24,533 bases of DNA from an uncultured Bilophila sp. (lineage in GTDB: Bacteria > Desulfobacterota > Desulfovibrionia > Desulfovibrionales > Desulfovibrionaceae), in assembly GCA_902373525.1 (NCBI GenBank), contig CABKMN010000033.1:1-24533 (forward strand), in the 5' to 3' direction. A program made the position numbers and the translations under genes. Under the pieces are notes generated by a model, which was not told the origin of the DNA, did not search any database, and saw only the letters and a program-made list of their open reading frames with translations. Below, in pieces: positions 7,301-14,650 of the stretch (within the stretch, counting starts at the first letter, position 1; each line of letters starts with the position of its first letter).

Positions 7301-9549
7301 GCATCGGAACGTTCCTCGGCGGTGCCGTGGGAAGCCTTTTCGGCGGTGCGGTAGGTTCTTTGTTCGGCGGTAAGAAGCCGAAGCGTCCCGCAACGAAAGA
7401 AAAGCTCGCGTTGAACCTCGGCGGGTATGCCGACGGTGATATGTCGTACACGCTTCCCGGCGACTGGTCTGGAGACGCCACTGCACAAAAGGTCACTGAT
7501 TACTATGCCGTACTTGCCCACTCATGGAATGGTATGGGGCAGGATGTCGAAGACCGGTTCGTTTCGACCATCACCGGGGCCGCGCAAAGTGCTGTTGAGC
7601 AAGCGCAGAGTCTCCAGAAGCTCTTGCCCGAATCGTATTCCGAAGCGTTCCAGAAAGAATTGCAGGCCCGTCCCATCGAACTCTTCTACCGGTACCGCGA
7701 TAAAGATATTGATGATGATACGCTGACTGAGATTGCGGCGGAGATTCAGGAAGAGACGAACCGCGTCATGCTATCGGCCTTTCAGGCGCTCGACTTCTCT
7801 GAATACGCCGGAAAGATCGACGTTGATCAGTCTTCGCTTGATGGCATGACACTGTTCGGCAATGCCGTTGCCGTCGTCGATGAAACCCTTTCAGCGATCA
7901 AAGAACTGCAAGAGCCGACTTCTGAGTTTGAAAATGCCGCAAAACAGGCCGTCGCGCAGATGAAGGCATGGGAAGAGACGATGAAGTCCACGGGTGTGAC
8001 TGCCGAGTACGCCGTGCAGTTGATTGAAGACTACCGTGGTGCCTATATCGACAACTTTATCGACACGTTAGACGAGTCGTTGCATCCGCTTTCCGCCTAT
8101 GCTCAAGCTGTGAAGGACGCAAACGACGCTGTTGATCAGCGCAAGCAGGCGCTTGAGATCATGGGCGCGACCGAAGAGCAGCTCGCGCGCGTCGAATCAA
8201 TGCGTGCCGAAGTGGTGAAACAGGCCACGGAGGAAATGCTGCGGTCGTTCGACCAGTCCGTCGCACAGCGGTGGGCTGCTGTGAACGGCAACAGTGATGA
8301 TGTGAGCCGGGCCATTTCGCAGGAAAACGAATTGCGGGAGGCGATCCGGCAGTTTGGGGAAGGCTCCGCGCAGGTCTCGGAACTGCTGCATGTACAGGCC
8401 GTGGAGGATGTCTATGCGGCACGTCACAACGTCGATGGTCTGCAAAACCAGCTTAACGAGCTGAAAGCTCAAGCAATTCAAGCGGAAACCAGCACGATCA
8501 ACGAACAGCTTTCAGCAGCGGAAACGCTCAAGGACGCATGGGAAAACCTCTCAACATCGCTTTTGGACAGCCGCACAAAACTGTGGACATCAAACACCAA
8601 CGCGCTGGGACTGTTTGCACGCCGGGACGCGGCACAGTCAGAATTTGATAGGCTCTACAGCCTTACCATGTCCGGGGACAAAGAAGCCGCTGCGGAGCTG
8701 GCCTCTTCATGTGACATCCTGCTTTCACTACTTAAGGAAACATCCGCGAACGGTGAAGACTATGCGGCTGGCTTTTGGGATGTCGAGCAAAAGCTTAAGG
8801 ATGCCGAGGCAGTTGCCGGAGAACAGCTTTCTGAAGCTCAAAAGACCTACGGTGCGCTTGAAGCGCAGCTTAAGACGCAGCAGTCAATGCTTGACGCGCT
8901 TGAGCTCAACAACGGTTCTTTAGACGCGATCAATGCACAAATTGCGGCTGTTGAAAAGCAGCTTGCCAAAGCCATCGGCACTCTTGACGCCGCACAGTCA
9001 GATCCGAATTACAGCGGATATGTAAGTTGGGAAGACAAGATTCTTGCCGAAAAAACGGCAAGCTTGAATCGTGGTGAGTTCTTGCGGCCTGGTGATTCAA
9101 CGAATTGGACCCCGGAACGTGTGCGGCAAGAGATGATAGACGCATACGGGTCGGTGTTGAACTGGTATAAGCAGGTCGGCAAGCCAGTTGAGGGCTTCGC
9201 TACGGGCGGGCTGACGCCGCGCAACGAGTTTTTTAAGGTCGGCGAGCATGGCGAAGAGTACATGCTTTCGCCATGCCAGTACGTCGTCCTGAACAGCAAT
9301 CTGACACGCAAGCTCGACAATATGCAAGCGATTTCAGGACAGATACGTCAACCCACCATTGATTATCGGATCATGCAAATGCCCGCCACTGACGGCGATA
9401 TTCGCGCCCTGCTCGTACGGCTCGTCGATGAAGTCCGAAATTTGCGATCCGAAAATCAACAGCTTCGTATCTCAACGCAGCGCATCATAAAGGCAACGGA
9501 GACGATAGCCGATTACACGGAGCAGAGCTACATGGAGACGGCGCAGTGA
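4330..9549 (+). CDS. phage tail tape measure protein (1739 aa)
   Basis: ATG 4330 follows a GAGGTGGAG ribosome site. Residues 1-150 are Ala/Ser/Lys-rich helices. Residues ~160-310 match the tape-measure N-terminal domain (QKLSIASIVSSTNQL, TTQELVNGFQAIIAPALKAG, LLSGNINRAQDLLAGYLNV). Residues ~590-780 are charged coiled coil. Residues ~965-1015 are glycine-zipper hydrophobic (GLGAGLGAAIGSVVPGIGTF, GGAVGSLFGG), a likely membrane-active segment. Residues ~1310-1560 are coiled coil again. The C-terminus has FATGGLTPRNEFFKVGEHGE, a common tail-protein end. The protein sets tail length and helps DNA enter the cell. The stretch ~5450-6060 is AT-richer than its surroundings, suggesting mosaic exchange. 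Three CRISPR spacers of the nearby array align within residues 300-597. The next gene overlaps the stop by 4 nt. Confidence 0.93.
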   Translation: MRFAATFDASGVRKGAAEAVSGLKSVSTEAERTSTSLRNAAKDAGHYYDTLGRLHRADGKFASSAESAAVKAGTLTASVRKATDQTRALGSSSEKAGKQIQGFGSRSDSASKSLAHASSVADALNQRFASLTQRVLSVYAAYKLLDGVVAATNVGIQANTAWESQKLSIASIVSSTNQLADAQGRVLEGSEKFVASQQVAEKLMQRLQQLGLETTATTQELVNGFQAIIAPALKAGYALEEIPELATRAAQAMGAFQIPIQQMRTEVESLLSGNINRAQDLLAGYLNVTGKMIKDWKAQGVLVEEINKRLESFRYSSDAIANTWAGLTSNIQEYFALISRGSTSGLFDSMKSSVRELQSLMISMNKDTGLAEVSSKVNNIAEAWRRMNDFIGNKILVSTGRFTDWIEELNNPENLAVFETTLSNIWTGIENGASLIGKVSSAFGELSSKAISGWNSMPEIIRDVGIAGAMLYGKRGLLIFGTAMAAFDRLNNIAKGTRYFVQSGEMSFSELFSMPWDELGKKVGQVDKNISGFRGTYNATIHDVKSGDTSIKTSSLFGAGAGDKSKSELNKISNALKGVGTDLARVQMTDAGFRQFQIDQKVADLEKTLGATNPRVQELRAELEKKLQDDFLEEVIGYADPAEKQMIDLQKAYQKFNDTLKASAKLDAEEKFDLQAKVAKRYAHAIDEVNTEQKQLLEFQKETSRIEAENSNDQATLWQMKVDRYEKELWYVEDIAERRSLIEGRINAELAAENKRYTADFGKMWEETYNRVDQAGADMLENFLSGTKNTFDSLKKMFIRTLAEMANAAWLRPITVQVMGALVGVFDVGGTALAYDSATGKMVNTSGGGLGGLSNLSGFSNLMPSSWFSDIGDTINNTMAGWFPGMFSSATAASSFAGQAAVSSALAEFGAGTSMATETAFNALADGIVAQNAAQSTFLSSITPYFMAGGLGSLGYSMLGGALGLPQNKYSGITSGLGAGLGAAIGSVVPGIGTFLGGAVGSLFGGAVGSLFGGKKPKRPATKEKLALNLGGYADGDMSYTLPGDWSGDATAQKVTDYYAVLAHSWNGMGQDVEDRFVSTITGAAQSAVEQAQSLQKLLPESYSEAFQKELQARPIELFYRYRDKDIDDDTLTEIAAEIQEETNRVMLSAFQALDFSEYAGKIDVDQSSLDGMTLFGNAVAVVDETLSAIKELQEPTSEFENAAKQAVAQMKAWEETMKSTGVTAEYAVQLIEDYRGAYIDNFIDTLDESLHPLSAYAQAVKDANDAVDQRKQALEIMGATEEQLARVESMRAEVVKQATEEMLRSFDQSVAQRWAAVNGNSDDVSRAISQENELREAIRQFGEGSAQVSELLHVQAVEDVYAARHNVDGLQNQLNELKAQAIQAETSTINEQLSAAETLKDAWENLSTSLLDSRTKLWTSNTNALGLFARRDAAQSEFDRLYSLTMSGDKEAAAELASSCDILLSLLKETSANGEDYAAGFWDVEQKLKDAEAVAGEQLSEAQKTYGALEAQLKTQQSMLDALELNNGSLDAINAQIAAVEKQLAKAIGTLDAAQSDPNYSGYVSWEDKILAEKTASLNRGEFLRPGDSTNWTPERVRQEMIDAYGSVLNWYKQVGKPVEGFATGGLTPRNEFFKVGEHGEEYMLSPCQYVVLNSNLTRKLDNMQAISGQIRQPTIDYRIMQMPATDGDIRALLVRLVDEVRNLRSENQQLRISTQRIIKATETIADYTEQSYMETAQ
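5227..5258 (-). other. protospacer-like site for CRISPR spacer 2 in the tape-measure gene
   Basis: The reverse complement of spacer 2 (2585-2616) matches here at 25 of 32 positions without gaps, by hand count. Read in the tape-measure frame the spacer gives GILVEEINNRL against the resident GVLVEEINKRL. Six of seven mismatches are third codon positions. The two bases where the type I-F PAM belongs read CA on the spacer strand, not CC. Confidence 0.85.
5533..5564 (-). other. protospacer-like site for CRISPR spacer 3 in the tape-measure gene
   Basis: The reverse complement of spacer 3 (2645-2676) matches here at 27 of 32 positions, including an 11-nt exact run. In frame the spacer gives FTDWIEDLNRP against the resident FTDWIEELNNP. 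Four of five mismatches are at third codon positions. The PAM position reads CA instead of CC. Confidence 0.88.
6088..6119 (-). other. weaker protospacer-like site for CRISPR spacer 4 in the tape-measure gene
   Basis: The reverse complement of spacer 4 (2705-2736) matches at 19 of 32 bases, but in the tape-measure frame it reads QMTDAQFKQW against QMTDAGFRQF: seven of ten residues identical and two conservative. Same gene, same strand and same codon phase as sites 2 and 3. The PAM position reads TC. The nucleotide match alone would be marginal; the protein match carries it. Confidence 0.65.
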
Positions 9550-10451
9550 AAGTTATCATCCCCAATACTCCTGCAATCATTTCCACATCCGAAGCCGAAA
9601 ATGAAGCCCCGGCGTGGAGCAGTGATACGACGTATGCGAAGGACAAGAAAGCCGTCTACGAACACGCCGTATACCAGTCGCTTGCCGACGGAAATAGTGG
9701 AAACCAGCCCGACAAAACATGTTTCGGGACAGACGCAAAATGGAAGAAAATCGGGCCGACCAATGCATACGCAATGGTGGACGACAAGATTTCGACGCAA
9801 ACCGTGTCTTCAGAAGATATGCTGACTGTAACGCTGAAGTTCAACCGATCTACGGCGTTCGCACTGCTCAACGTTGAGGCAACACTGCTTTCCGTCAGCG
9901 TCAAGGCCGCGCAGGAAGAAACGCCGTATTATACGAAAACCTATGACATGCTCAAGGACAGGCGTTCACGCTGGTTATACCGCTACGAAAAGGCACAGCG
10001 CATCAAAGATGTGGTTGATGTAGGGATCGGCATTGTACCGAGCGGGACGATTACGTTCTCTCTATCCGCCCCTAATGGACGGCCGGCTGTCGGGCATGTC
10101 GCCATCGGGCGGGCGTTCGACGTCGGCACGACGCTCTACAACGCGACGCCATCCATCCGTTCTTTTTCCCGTGTCGTCGAGGACGAGTACGGGGGTGCCA
10201 GGTTTATACCGCGCCTTTCCGCGAAAAAGTTGCGGTGCGACCTCTATCTGCACCTGTCTGAGCTTGACCGAGTGTATGAAGTGCTACGGAGCCTCATCAA
10301 CACGCCTGCGCTCTGGATCGGCGATAACCGCACGACAGCGCAAGGGGGAGTCGAGTGTCTGACGGTGTGGGGCTATCTACAAGACGTAGAGGCGCCGATC
10401 AAAGGCCCTGATCATGTATCTATTCCAATCACTATCAACGGACTTGTGTAA
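9546..10451 (+). CDS. phage tail protein with N-terminal carbohydrate-binding-like module
   Basis: 301 residues from a GTG at 9546 that overlaps the tape-measure stop (GTGA). Residues ~22-75 (APAWSSDTTYAKDKKAVYEH, then AVYQSLADGNSGNQP and a following W) have the spacing of the small CBM5/12-like modules often found on tail proteins. The rest (residues ~80-301) is beta-rich, with YTKTYDMLKDRRSRWLYRYE, GIVPSGTITFSLSAP and a final GYLQDVEAPIKGPDHVSIPI; I do not recognise a named family there. Immediate coupling to the tape measure points to a distal-tail or baseplate-like structural protein that may contact the cell surface. The position is firm; the exact role is inferred. Confidence 0.7.
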   Translation: MKVIIPNTPAIISTSEAENEAPAWSSDTTYAKDKKAVYEHAVYQSLADGNSGNQPDKTCFGTDAKWKKIGPTNAYAMVDDKISTQTVSSEDMLTVTLKFNRSTAFALLNVEATLLSVSVKAAQEETPYYTKTYDMLKDRRSRWLYRYEKAQRIKDVVDVGIGIVPSGTITFSLSAPNGRPAVGHVAIGRAFDVGTTLYNATPSIRSFSRVVEDEYGGARFIPRLSAKKLRCDLYLHLSELDRVYEVLRSLINTPALWIGDNRTTAQGGVECLTVWGYLQDVEAPIKGPDHVSIPITINGLV

Positions 10452-10466
10452 GTAAGAGGAGGCGAC

Positions 10467-11372
10467 ATGCCTGCACAGCTTCAAACCTTTGGGCCTATTC
10501 CGTCCCTGTCTGTGGTTCCGAATCCACGTGATCCCGATCAGCAGCGGTATGACGACACCACATATACATTCGAACTGTCTGAAAAAGCCTTGTATGACAG
10601 TCTCGCTGGTGACTTTGTTCCCAAAGTCAACGCGCTTATCGGGGTATTGAATGCGGAGCTTGAGGACATAAACACCGTCGCCGACGCCGACGCCGCGATC
10701 CGAGCGGTCTATACCGCAATTACGCAGGTCAACACAGTCTCGGAAGACATCGAGAGCGTAACAGTGTGCGCGACGTGGATGGACAAGATCAAGTTGGTTG
10801 CTGAAAACATGGCGGAAGTTCTTTCGGCGCAGGGATATGCTGAAGAGGCGAAAAAATGGGCGCTCATGGCCGAAGCAGTCACGAACGTGAAGCCAGCGAC
10901 GAAAGAAACTCTGGGGCTGGTTATTGTTGGCGACGGAGTTGATGTCGATATCGACGGCAAGATAAGCGTGCCTCCTTTGTCTGAAGCGTTACTGCCAGCG
11001 CACGCTTCGCGGCATGGCGCGTCAGGTAATGATCCGATCACATCGCTTGGTCCGGTCTCCGAAAAAACGCAATCTCTCGGTGCGATCTCAGGTTCTGTGA
11101 CAATCGACTTATCCGCGGGGCTGTCTGTGAGTGCAACCGTAGACGGCGCTGTGACGCTGACTTTCAGCAATGTTCCGACAGACGGAACCGTAGTTATGGT
11201 TTTGCGGCTGACGAATGGCGGAAGTGCGGTTGTGACGTGGCCGTTGGGCGTACGTTGGCCCCGTGGCACTGCTCCGGTGCTCACTGAATCCGGCGTCGAC
11301 CTCGTCATCCTCACGACAAGCGACGGCGGGTCGACGTGGATGGGCACGGCAAACATAGGATATGCGGAGTAA
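10467..11372 (+). CDS. tail fibre / tail stalk-like protein
   Basis: 301 residues; ATG 10467 (at the 5' end of MPAQLQTFG) has a strong AGAGGAGG ribosome site. The N-terminal ~100 residues, with PRDPDQQRYDDTTYTFELSE and several short helices, look like a tail-attachment and stalk region (VNALIGVLNAELEDINTVAD). The middle contains HASRHGASGNDPITSLG, a motif common in phage fibre proteins near receptor-binding or collagen-like parts. Residues ~205-301 are a beta-rich terminal domain (GSVTIDLSAGLSVSATVDGA, MVLRLTNGGSAVVTWPLGVR). It lies between the tail protein and the receptor-binding-like protein, 15 nt after the former. The fibre role rests on context and motif style rather than a clear family match. 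Confidence 0.7.
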   Translation: MPAQLQTFGPIPSLSVVPNPRDPDQQRYDDTTYTFELSEKALYDSLAGDFVPKVNALIGVLNAELEDINTVADADAAIRAVYTAITQVNTVSEDIESVTVCATWMDKIKLVAENMAEVLSAQGYAEEAKKWALMAEAVTNVKPATKETLGLVIVGDGVDVDIDGKISVPPLSEALLPAHASRHGASGNDPITSLGPVSEKTQSLGAISGSVTIDLSAGLSVSATVDGAVTLTFSNVPTDGTVVMVLRLTNGGSAVVTWPLGVRWPRGTAPVLTESGVDLVILTTSDGGSTWMGTANIGYAE

Positions 11373-11374
11373 GC

Positions 11375-12121
11375 ATGATTCGGAATATGATGTTGGGGAT
11401 GGGGATAAATACTAGACATGGGGAAATCCTCTACGACAATAGCGGATTTCCTACTGCCATGATCACTGGCTCCTACGCCAGCAATGGGGCGGAACCATGG
11501 ACCATCCGGGGGCGTAGGGTGTGGATTGCAGTAGCCCTTGCGTCAAAGCGTGCGTATAACAAGAAATGGTGTTCTGACTCGTCATCAAGTTGCAGTACTG
11601 ATATTTCCTCCATTGAAAATCCGGTGATAACATTTAAGTTGGCTACTTCAAATACGAGCCCTGACAGCTCCGGGGGTTTTGTTTCAGTGCTGTCCACGGA
11701 AGAGCATATGGATCAGTCCTTCACATACAATAAGGCCGTAAAAGACTCCAAGGAGCTTACCGACGCCATTCTCGCCTATAATAGAGGAATGCAAGCGGCG
11801 CAGTTTTGCCGTACGATTACGCTTGCTGAATTTGGCAAGATGGACTTGCCATCTATCGACGTACTTATGCGTATATATCAAGCCCGAACGAGGATCGATA
11901 CTCTTGATCCTACTGCCTCAGCAAATGCTGAAATGAAACTTTCTAATTGGGGGTTCAAACAAATGGCAAGTAACTGGGGAGAAAACCGCGTGTATTCGTC
12001 AAGTCAGCAAAAAGCAGGAGGTTATGCACTTTCTATTTATTTTAAAGGAGATGTAGCTCTAGGTACTAGAACATATGGTCCGTTCGGCGTCATTCCAGTC
12101 AAAGAAATCGAAGCGGAGTAA
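11375..12121 (+). CDS. putative receptor-binding tail protein with lectin-like C-terminus
   Basis: ATG 11375 lies just after the stop of the fibre gene (TAAGCATG), giving 248 residues; the frame also extends upstream inside the fibre gene. The C-terminal ~60 residues (MASNWGENRVYSSSQQKAGG, then YALSIYFKGDVALG and YGPFGVIPVKEI) follow the pattern of DUF1566 / Lcl C-terminal lectin-like domains: a W, an S/Q-rich strand, a short Y.L.F strand and a terminal G.IPV strand. Such folds form receptor-binding tips. The N-terminal part contains a cysteine-containing Ser-rich stretch (KKWCSDSSSSCSTDISS). The gene's 3' half is visibly AT-richer than the fibre gene before it, as expected when tip modules are exchanged between phages. 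The fold call is tentative. Confidence 0.55.
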   Translation: MIRNMMLGMGINTRHGEILYDNSGFPTAMITGSYASNGAEPWTIRGRRVWIAVALASKRAYNKKWCSDSSSSCSTDISSIENPVITFKLATSNTSPDSSGGFVSVLSTEEHMDQSFTYNKAVKDSKELTDAILAYNRGMQAAQFCRTITLAEFGKMDLPSIDVLMRIYQARTRIDTLDPTASANAEMKLSNWGFKQMASNWGENRVYSSSQQKAGGYALSIYFKGDVALGTRTYGPFGVIPVKEIEAE

Positions 12122-12123
12122 TT

Positions 12124-12657
12124 ATGTCGACATATAAATATAATGGTTGTGTCTATTCACTGTATGACCTGCGCCGCCAATTTCCCCATATATCTTTCCC
12201 GGCTACTCCGACTCCGGACGACATCGCACCACTTGGTGTGACTATCGTGCCTGACCCGGAACCGGTCCAACCCACGCTTGAAGAAGTGAAAACCGAGAAG
12301 CTGGCTCAAATCGACTTGGAAATTTCTGCGGAAGTTCTTGCCGGTTTTGTGTACGAGGTTGACGGGGTGCGCTACCGGTTTTCGTATGACGCCTTTGATC
12401 AGCAAAATTTCGCTGACACGGCGAATATGTGTATTCTGAAACTCAATGGCACAGCGGGTTTGCCCGATTCGGTGGTCTGGAACTCATACAGTATTCCTGA
12501 TGGTGATCTCGTGCGCCAGACGTTCGACGCCGCCGGGTTCTTACAGCTCTACACTGCCGGGGCGATTGCACACAAAAACAGCGTGATGCAAGAGGGTGGG
12601 GCACGGAAATCAGCAGTAGAAGCCGCGGCGACCATCGAAGAAGTCGAGTCCGCATGA
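12124..12657 (+). CDS. tail fibre assembly-like protein (DUF4376-type)
   Basis: 177 residues, starting 2 nt after the previous stop. The N-terminus (YKYNGCVYSLYDLRRQFPHI) and the central LEEVKTEKLAQIDLEISAEV followed by GFVYEVDGVRYRFSYDAFDQQ match DUF4376, a domain found at the end of phage tail modules next to fibre genes. The last ~30 residues (AIAHKNSVMQEGGARKSAVE) form the helix usual in this family. Related proteins act as fibre-assembly chaperones or are small tail-tip parts. Position directly after the receptor-binding-like gene supports this. Confidence 0.75.
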   Translation: MSTYKYNGCVYSLYDLRRQFPHISFPATPTPDDIAPLGVTIVPDPEPVQPTLEEVKTEKLAQIDLEISAEVLAGFVYEVDGVRYRFSYDAFDQQNFADTANMCILKLNGTAGLPDSVVWNSYSIPDGDLVRQTFDAAGFLQLYTAGAIAHKNSVMQEGGARKSAVEAAATIEEVESA

Positions 12658-12911
12658 CATACGGGAAACGAATCCTGATCGCGGTTGACCAGCTTCTCAA
12701 TGCGCTGTTCGGTGGCTGGCCGGATGAAACCCTGTCCTCCCGTTGCTACCGATGGGCGCGGGACGGGGTGCGGGCATGGCCCCTGCGTGTCGTGGATGGG
12801 CTGTTCTTCTGGGAAAAGGAACACTGTAGGGGCAGCTACGAAAGCGAACGCCTCGGCAGACAGTCGCCGCCGGAGTTGCGGCGCGTGATGTCAGCGGCAC
12901 GGAACGGCTAG
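12654..12911 (+). CDS. small conserved phage protein of unknown function (85 aa)
   Basis: The start ATG overlaps the stop of the DUF4376-type gene (ATGA). The protein is short and rich in Trp and Arg: DQLLNALFGGWPDETLSSRC, YRWARDGVRAWPLRVVDGLF, then HCRGSYESERLGRQSPPELR. I recognise this as a recurring small protein of proteobacterial prophages, commonly at the end of tail or lysis modules, with no established role. It lacks a clear transmembrane helix, so a simple holin is unlikely. It is the last gene of the rightward tail transcript. Confidence 0.75.
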   Translation: MTYGKRILIAVDQLLNALFGGWPDETLSSRCYRWARDGVRAWPLRVVDGLFFWEKEHCRGSYESERLGRQSPPELRRVMSAARNG

Positions 12912-12923
12912 GATTTTCAGGCA

Positions 12924-12951
12924 GAGGCGGGGAGTGTCATCTCCCCACCTC
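12924..12951. terminator. hairpin between converging transcripts
   Basis: GAGG-C-GGGGAG (12924-12934) pairs with CTCCCC-A-CCTC (12941-12951) with one mismatch and a 6-nt loop. There is no T-run, so this is a possible terminator only. It separates the tail module from the converging HTH gene. Confidence 0.4.
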
Positions 12952-12971
12952 CGCATGCGTATCCTGCACCG

Positions 12972-13457
12972 CTAATGCTTGTTCCAGAAATTCCATAAGG
13001 GACAAGATAACATACCGCCCTTCTTTTTCTTTGAAACGGTCCCCAGCGGCAGCGCCGTCCGGATGCGGGCGCATTGGAGAAGGACTTCGTCAAGCGCTTC
13101 GGCTATGTCTTCGTATCGGCTTCGCCGGACATTTGGAGACATCTCGGCAAGGGGCTCCACAGCTTCCATTATGGTTGTGGCCGCCAGAGGGACAACTCCA
13201 AGAACGTCTTCGCAAGAGTTCTTCTCCCGCTCGAGTTGTTGCATCTGCCAGTCAAGGAGTATCGTATTCCCCAATACGGCACAAAGCCGGGGGAGCATCT
13301 CAAGACTCGGGAAGTAGGCGTCATCCTTTTTGAGGTAGCGTTTGACGACGGATACGGATACGCCGAGTCCCGCCGCTATCTGGCTCTCCGTCAGCCCGCT
13401 CACCTCTTTGGCAAGCCGGATAGCCTCTTTCCCGTTCATGAATCCCAAATATTCCAT
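12972..13457 (-). CDS. CII/CP76-like phage HTH regulator, copy 1
   Basis: 161 residues from ATG 13457 (AGGGGGG ribosome site). The HTH is at residues ~8-45: KEAIRLAKEVSGLTESQIAA and GLGVSVSVVKRYLKK, then MLPRLCAVLGNTILLDW. This combination resembles the 'phage regulatory CII' (CP76-type) family. The C-terminal half is helical (EAVEPLAEMSPNVRRSRYED) and the end is CPLWNFWNKH. A paralogue lies at 14141-14650 in the same direction, sharing the whole HTH block and the W-rich tail. Proteins of this family control lysogeny or late functions. It diverges from a small ORF at 13538. Confidence 0.75.
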   Translation of the reverse strand: MEYLGFMNGKEAIRLAKEVSGLTESQIAAGLGVSVSVVKRYLKKDDAYFPSLEMLPRLCAVLGNTILLDWQMQQLEREKNSCEDVLGVVPLAATTIMEAVEPLAEMSPNVRRSRYEDIAEALDEVLLQCARIRTALPLGTVSKKKKGGMLSCPLWNFWNKH

Positions 13458-13537
13458 ACAGTCCCCCCTGAAAGATGAATAGGAAGATCGTCCGTCAGGA
13501 AAAGACGATCCGCCTACCCTCCAAGGGAAAGGCCGCA

Positions 13538-13711
13538 ATGCCGTCAGACTCCGTAAACCACTGTTCCACTCCCCTGATTGCGGAACATGAAGCAATCTAT
13601 AGGATTTTACGGTCTTTTCCTGAAGACTCCGGTCTTATAATGCTTCATGGGAGAATGGGTGTCATGGTGTCTTTTGTGGATGAAAAAGACATCGTGTCAG
13701 TCATGCTGTAG
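13538..13711 (+). CDS. small hypothetical ORF (57 aa)
   Basis: I prefer ATG 13538, with GGGAAAGG upstream, over ATG 13475, which has no spaced ribosome site. The product has a predicted helix (PLIAEHEAIYRILRSFPED) and a short strand-rich end (LIMLHGRMGVMVSFVD). No family is recognised. It lies between the two CII-like genes, pointing away from copy 1, and a TATAAT at 13636 inside it may be the -10 for the next gene. Coding status is uncertain. Confidence 0.4.
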   Translation: MPSDSVNHCSTPLIAEHEAIYRILRSFPEDSGLIMLHGRMGVMVSFVDEKDIVSVML

Positions 13712-13756
13712 AGTGTGATAGAGTATTTCCCTCAATTCAAAAGAGGGAGAATGGAT

Positions 13757-14011
13757 ATGAACAACACACTAAAAAGTATCATGATTGGTACTTGCCAGAT
13801 TGCCTGTCGTTATCCGGAGCTTTCGCTTGAGGATGCATTGGGGGACGCGCGTCAGTTGGCTGGAATAATCCGGCGGAACGGTATTGAAGACGCTCAAAAG
13901 GAAGATGCCATCCTTGCTGCGGCATGTTGGTTCATCAGTGCGGACAGGGACCTTTCTCCCAAAGAGGCCGTCGGCAAGGCCCTGCGTCTGTGGGACCTTG
14001 TGACCGCGTAA
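13757..14011 (+). CDS. hypothetical helical protein (84 aa)
   Basis: ATG 13757 has GAGGGAG 7 nt upstream. The product is mainly alpha-helical and amphipathic: KSIMIGTCQIACRYPELSLE, DAQKEDAILAAACWFISADR, DLSPKEAVGKALRLWDLV. It has regular Ala/Leu spacing but no transmembrane segment, no HTH and no known motif. A strong terminator follows within 10 nt, so it ends its own small plus-strand unit, possibly with the 57-aa ORF. Its place among phage regulators suggests an accessory role, not more. Confidence 0.6.
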   Translation: MNNTLKSIMIGTCQIACRYPELSLEDALGDARQLAGIIRRNGIEDAQKEDAILAAACWFISADRDLSPKEAVGKALRLWDLVTA

Positions 14012-14020
14012 GGAGTCGGC

Positions 14021-14054
14021 AAGGCCGGGAACCGCATCCGTTCCCCGGCCTTTT
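14021..14054 (+). terminator. terminator after the 84-aa gene
   Basis: AAGGCCGGGAAC (14021-14032) pairs with GTTCCCCGGCCTT (14040-14052), with a one-base bulge, followed by TTTT. Confidence 0.85.
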
Positions 14055-14115
14055 ATACGAGTGGGACCCTATGGCGCTTCGCGTCTTCAGGCGAAGGCCG
14101 CCACGGCGTTCAGGC

Positions 14116-14139
14116 AAAAAAAAGCGGCATGGTTGCCGC
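14116..14139 (-). terminator. terminator of the second CII-like gene
   Basis: GCGGCA (14124-14129) and TGCCGC (14134-14139) form a perfect stem; on the minus strand it is followed by eight T (A-run at 14116-14123). It begins directly after the stop codon at 14141. Confidence 0.85.
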
Positions 14140-14140
14140 C

Positions 14141-14650
14141 TTATCCCCGTCTGCCGGAACCTCCCCGGACATATTTTTGCCAGAACTTCCATAACGGGCA
14201 CCAGATGCCTTTCCTTTTCCCGCAGCCGCATTCCCTGTGCGGCAGGAAATCCCTTATTCCGCCGCATGCGAGTTCCGCCTCGTCCAACGCCGCGCGCAGC
14301 TCCTCCTTCTCCCGGCAAGTGATGCCTTCCGCTTTCATCACGAAGAATCGGGCTTCCTCCAGCACGTCTATGGCGTTCGTCAGAAGCGAAACCATCTTGT
14401 TTCTCTGTTCGTCGTCATCCTGCCTGATCTGGCCCGCCATCCAGTCCAGCAACACGGTGTTGCCCAGAACGACGCACAAACGCGGGAGCATGTCCAACCG
14501 CGGGGAGTAGACGTCATCCTCCTTGAGATACCGCTTGACGACCGAGGTTGAGACGTTGAGCCTCCGGGCGATTTGCTCGATGGTGAGGCCGCTTTCCTCC
14601 TTGGCGGCGCGGATGGCCTCCTTCGCCGTCATGTTTCTGTAATCGGGCAT
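14141..14650 (-). CDS. CII/CP76-like phage HTH regulator, copy 2
   Basis: 169 residues from ATG 14650, chosen because the product then aligns with copy 1 and GGAGAAGG lies upstream. HTH region: KEAIRAAKEESGLTIEQIAR and RLNVSTSVVKRYLKEDD, then MLPRLCVVLGNTVLLDW. The C-terminal part has a Cys-containing tail (HRECGCGKRKGIWCPLWKFW) that echoes the CPLW.FW end of copy 1. The shared HTH but diverged middle suggests an old duplication or two phages' regulators side by side. It has its own terminator. DNA-binding is confident; the regulatory target is unknown. Confidence 0.75.
   Translation of the reverse strand: MPDYRNMTAKEAIRAAKEESGLTIEQIARRLNVSTSVVKRYLKEDDVYSPRLDMLPRLCVVLGNTVLLDWMAGQIRQDDDEQRNKMVSLLTNAIDVLEEARFFVMKAEGITCREKEELRAALDEAELACGGIRDFLPHRECGCGKRKGIWCPLWKFWQKYVRGGSGRRG

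Noticed and set aside
6439..7521. 360-codon open frame antisense to the tape-measure gene
   Set aside because: Low-complexity, Arg/Gly/Ala-rich shadow of the Ala/Gly-rich tape-measure coding strand.
11940..12115. Possible diversity-generating-retroelement variable region in the lectin-like end of the receptor-binding protein
   Set aside because: No reverse transcriptase and no template-repeat copy were found in the window.
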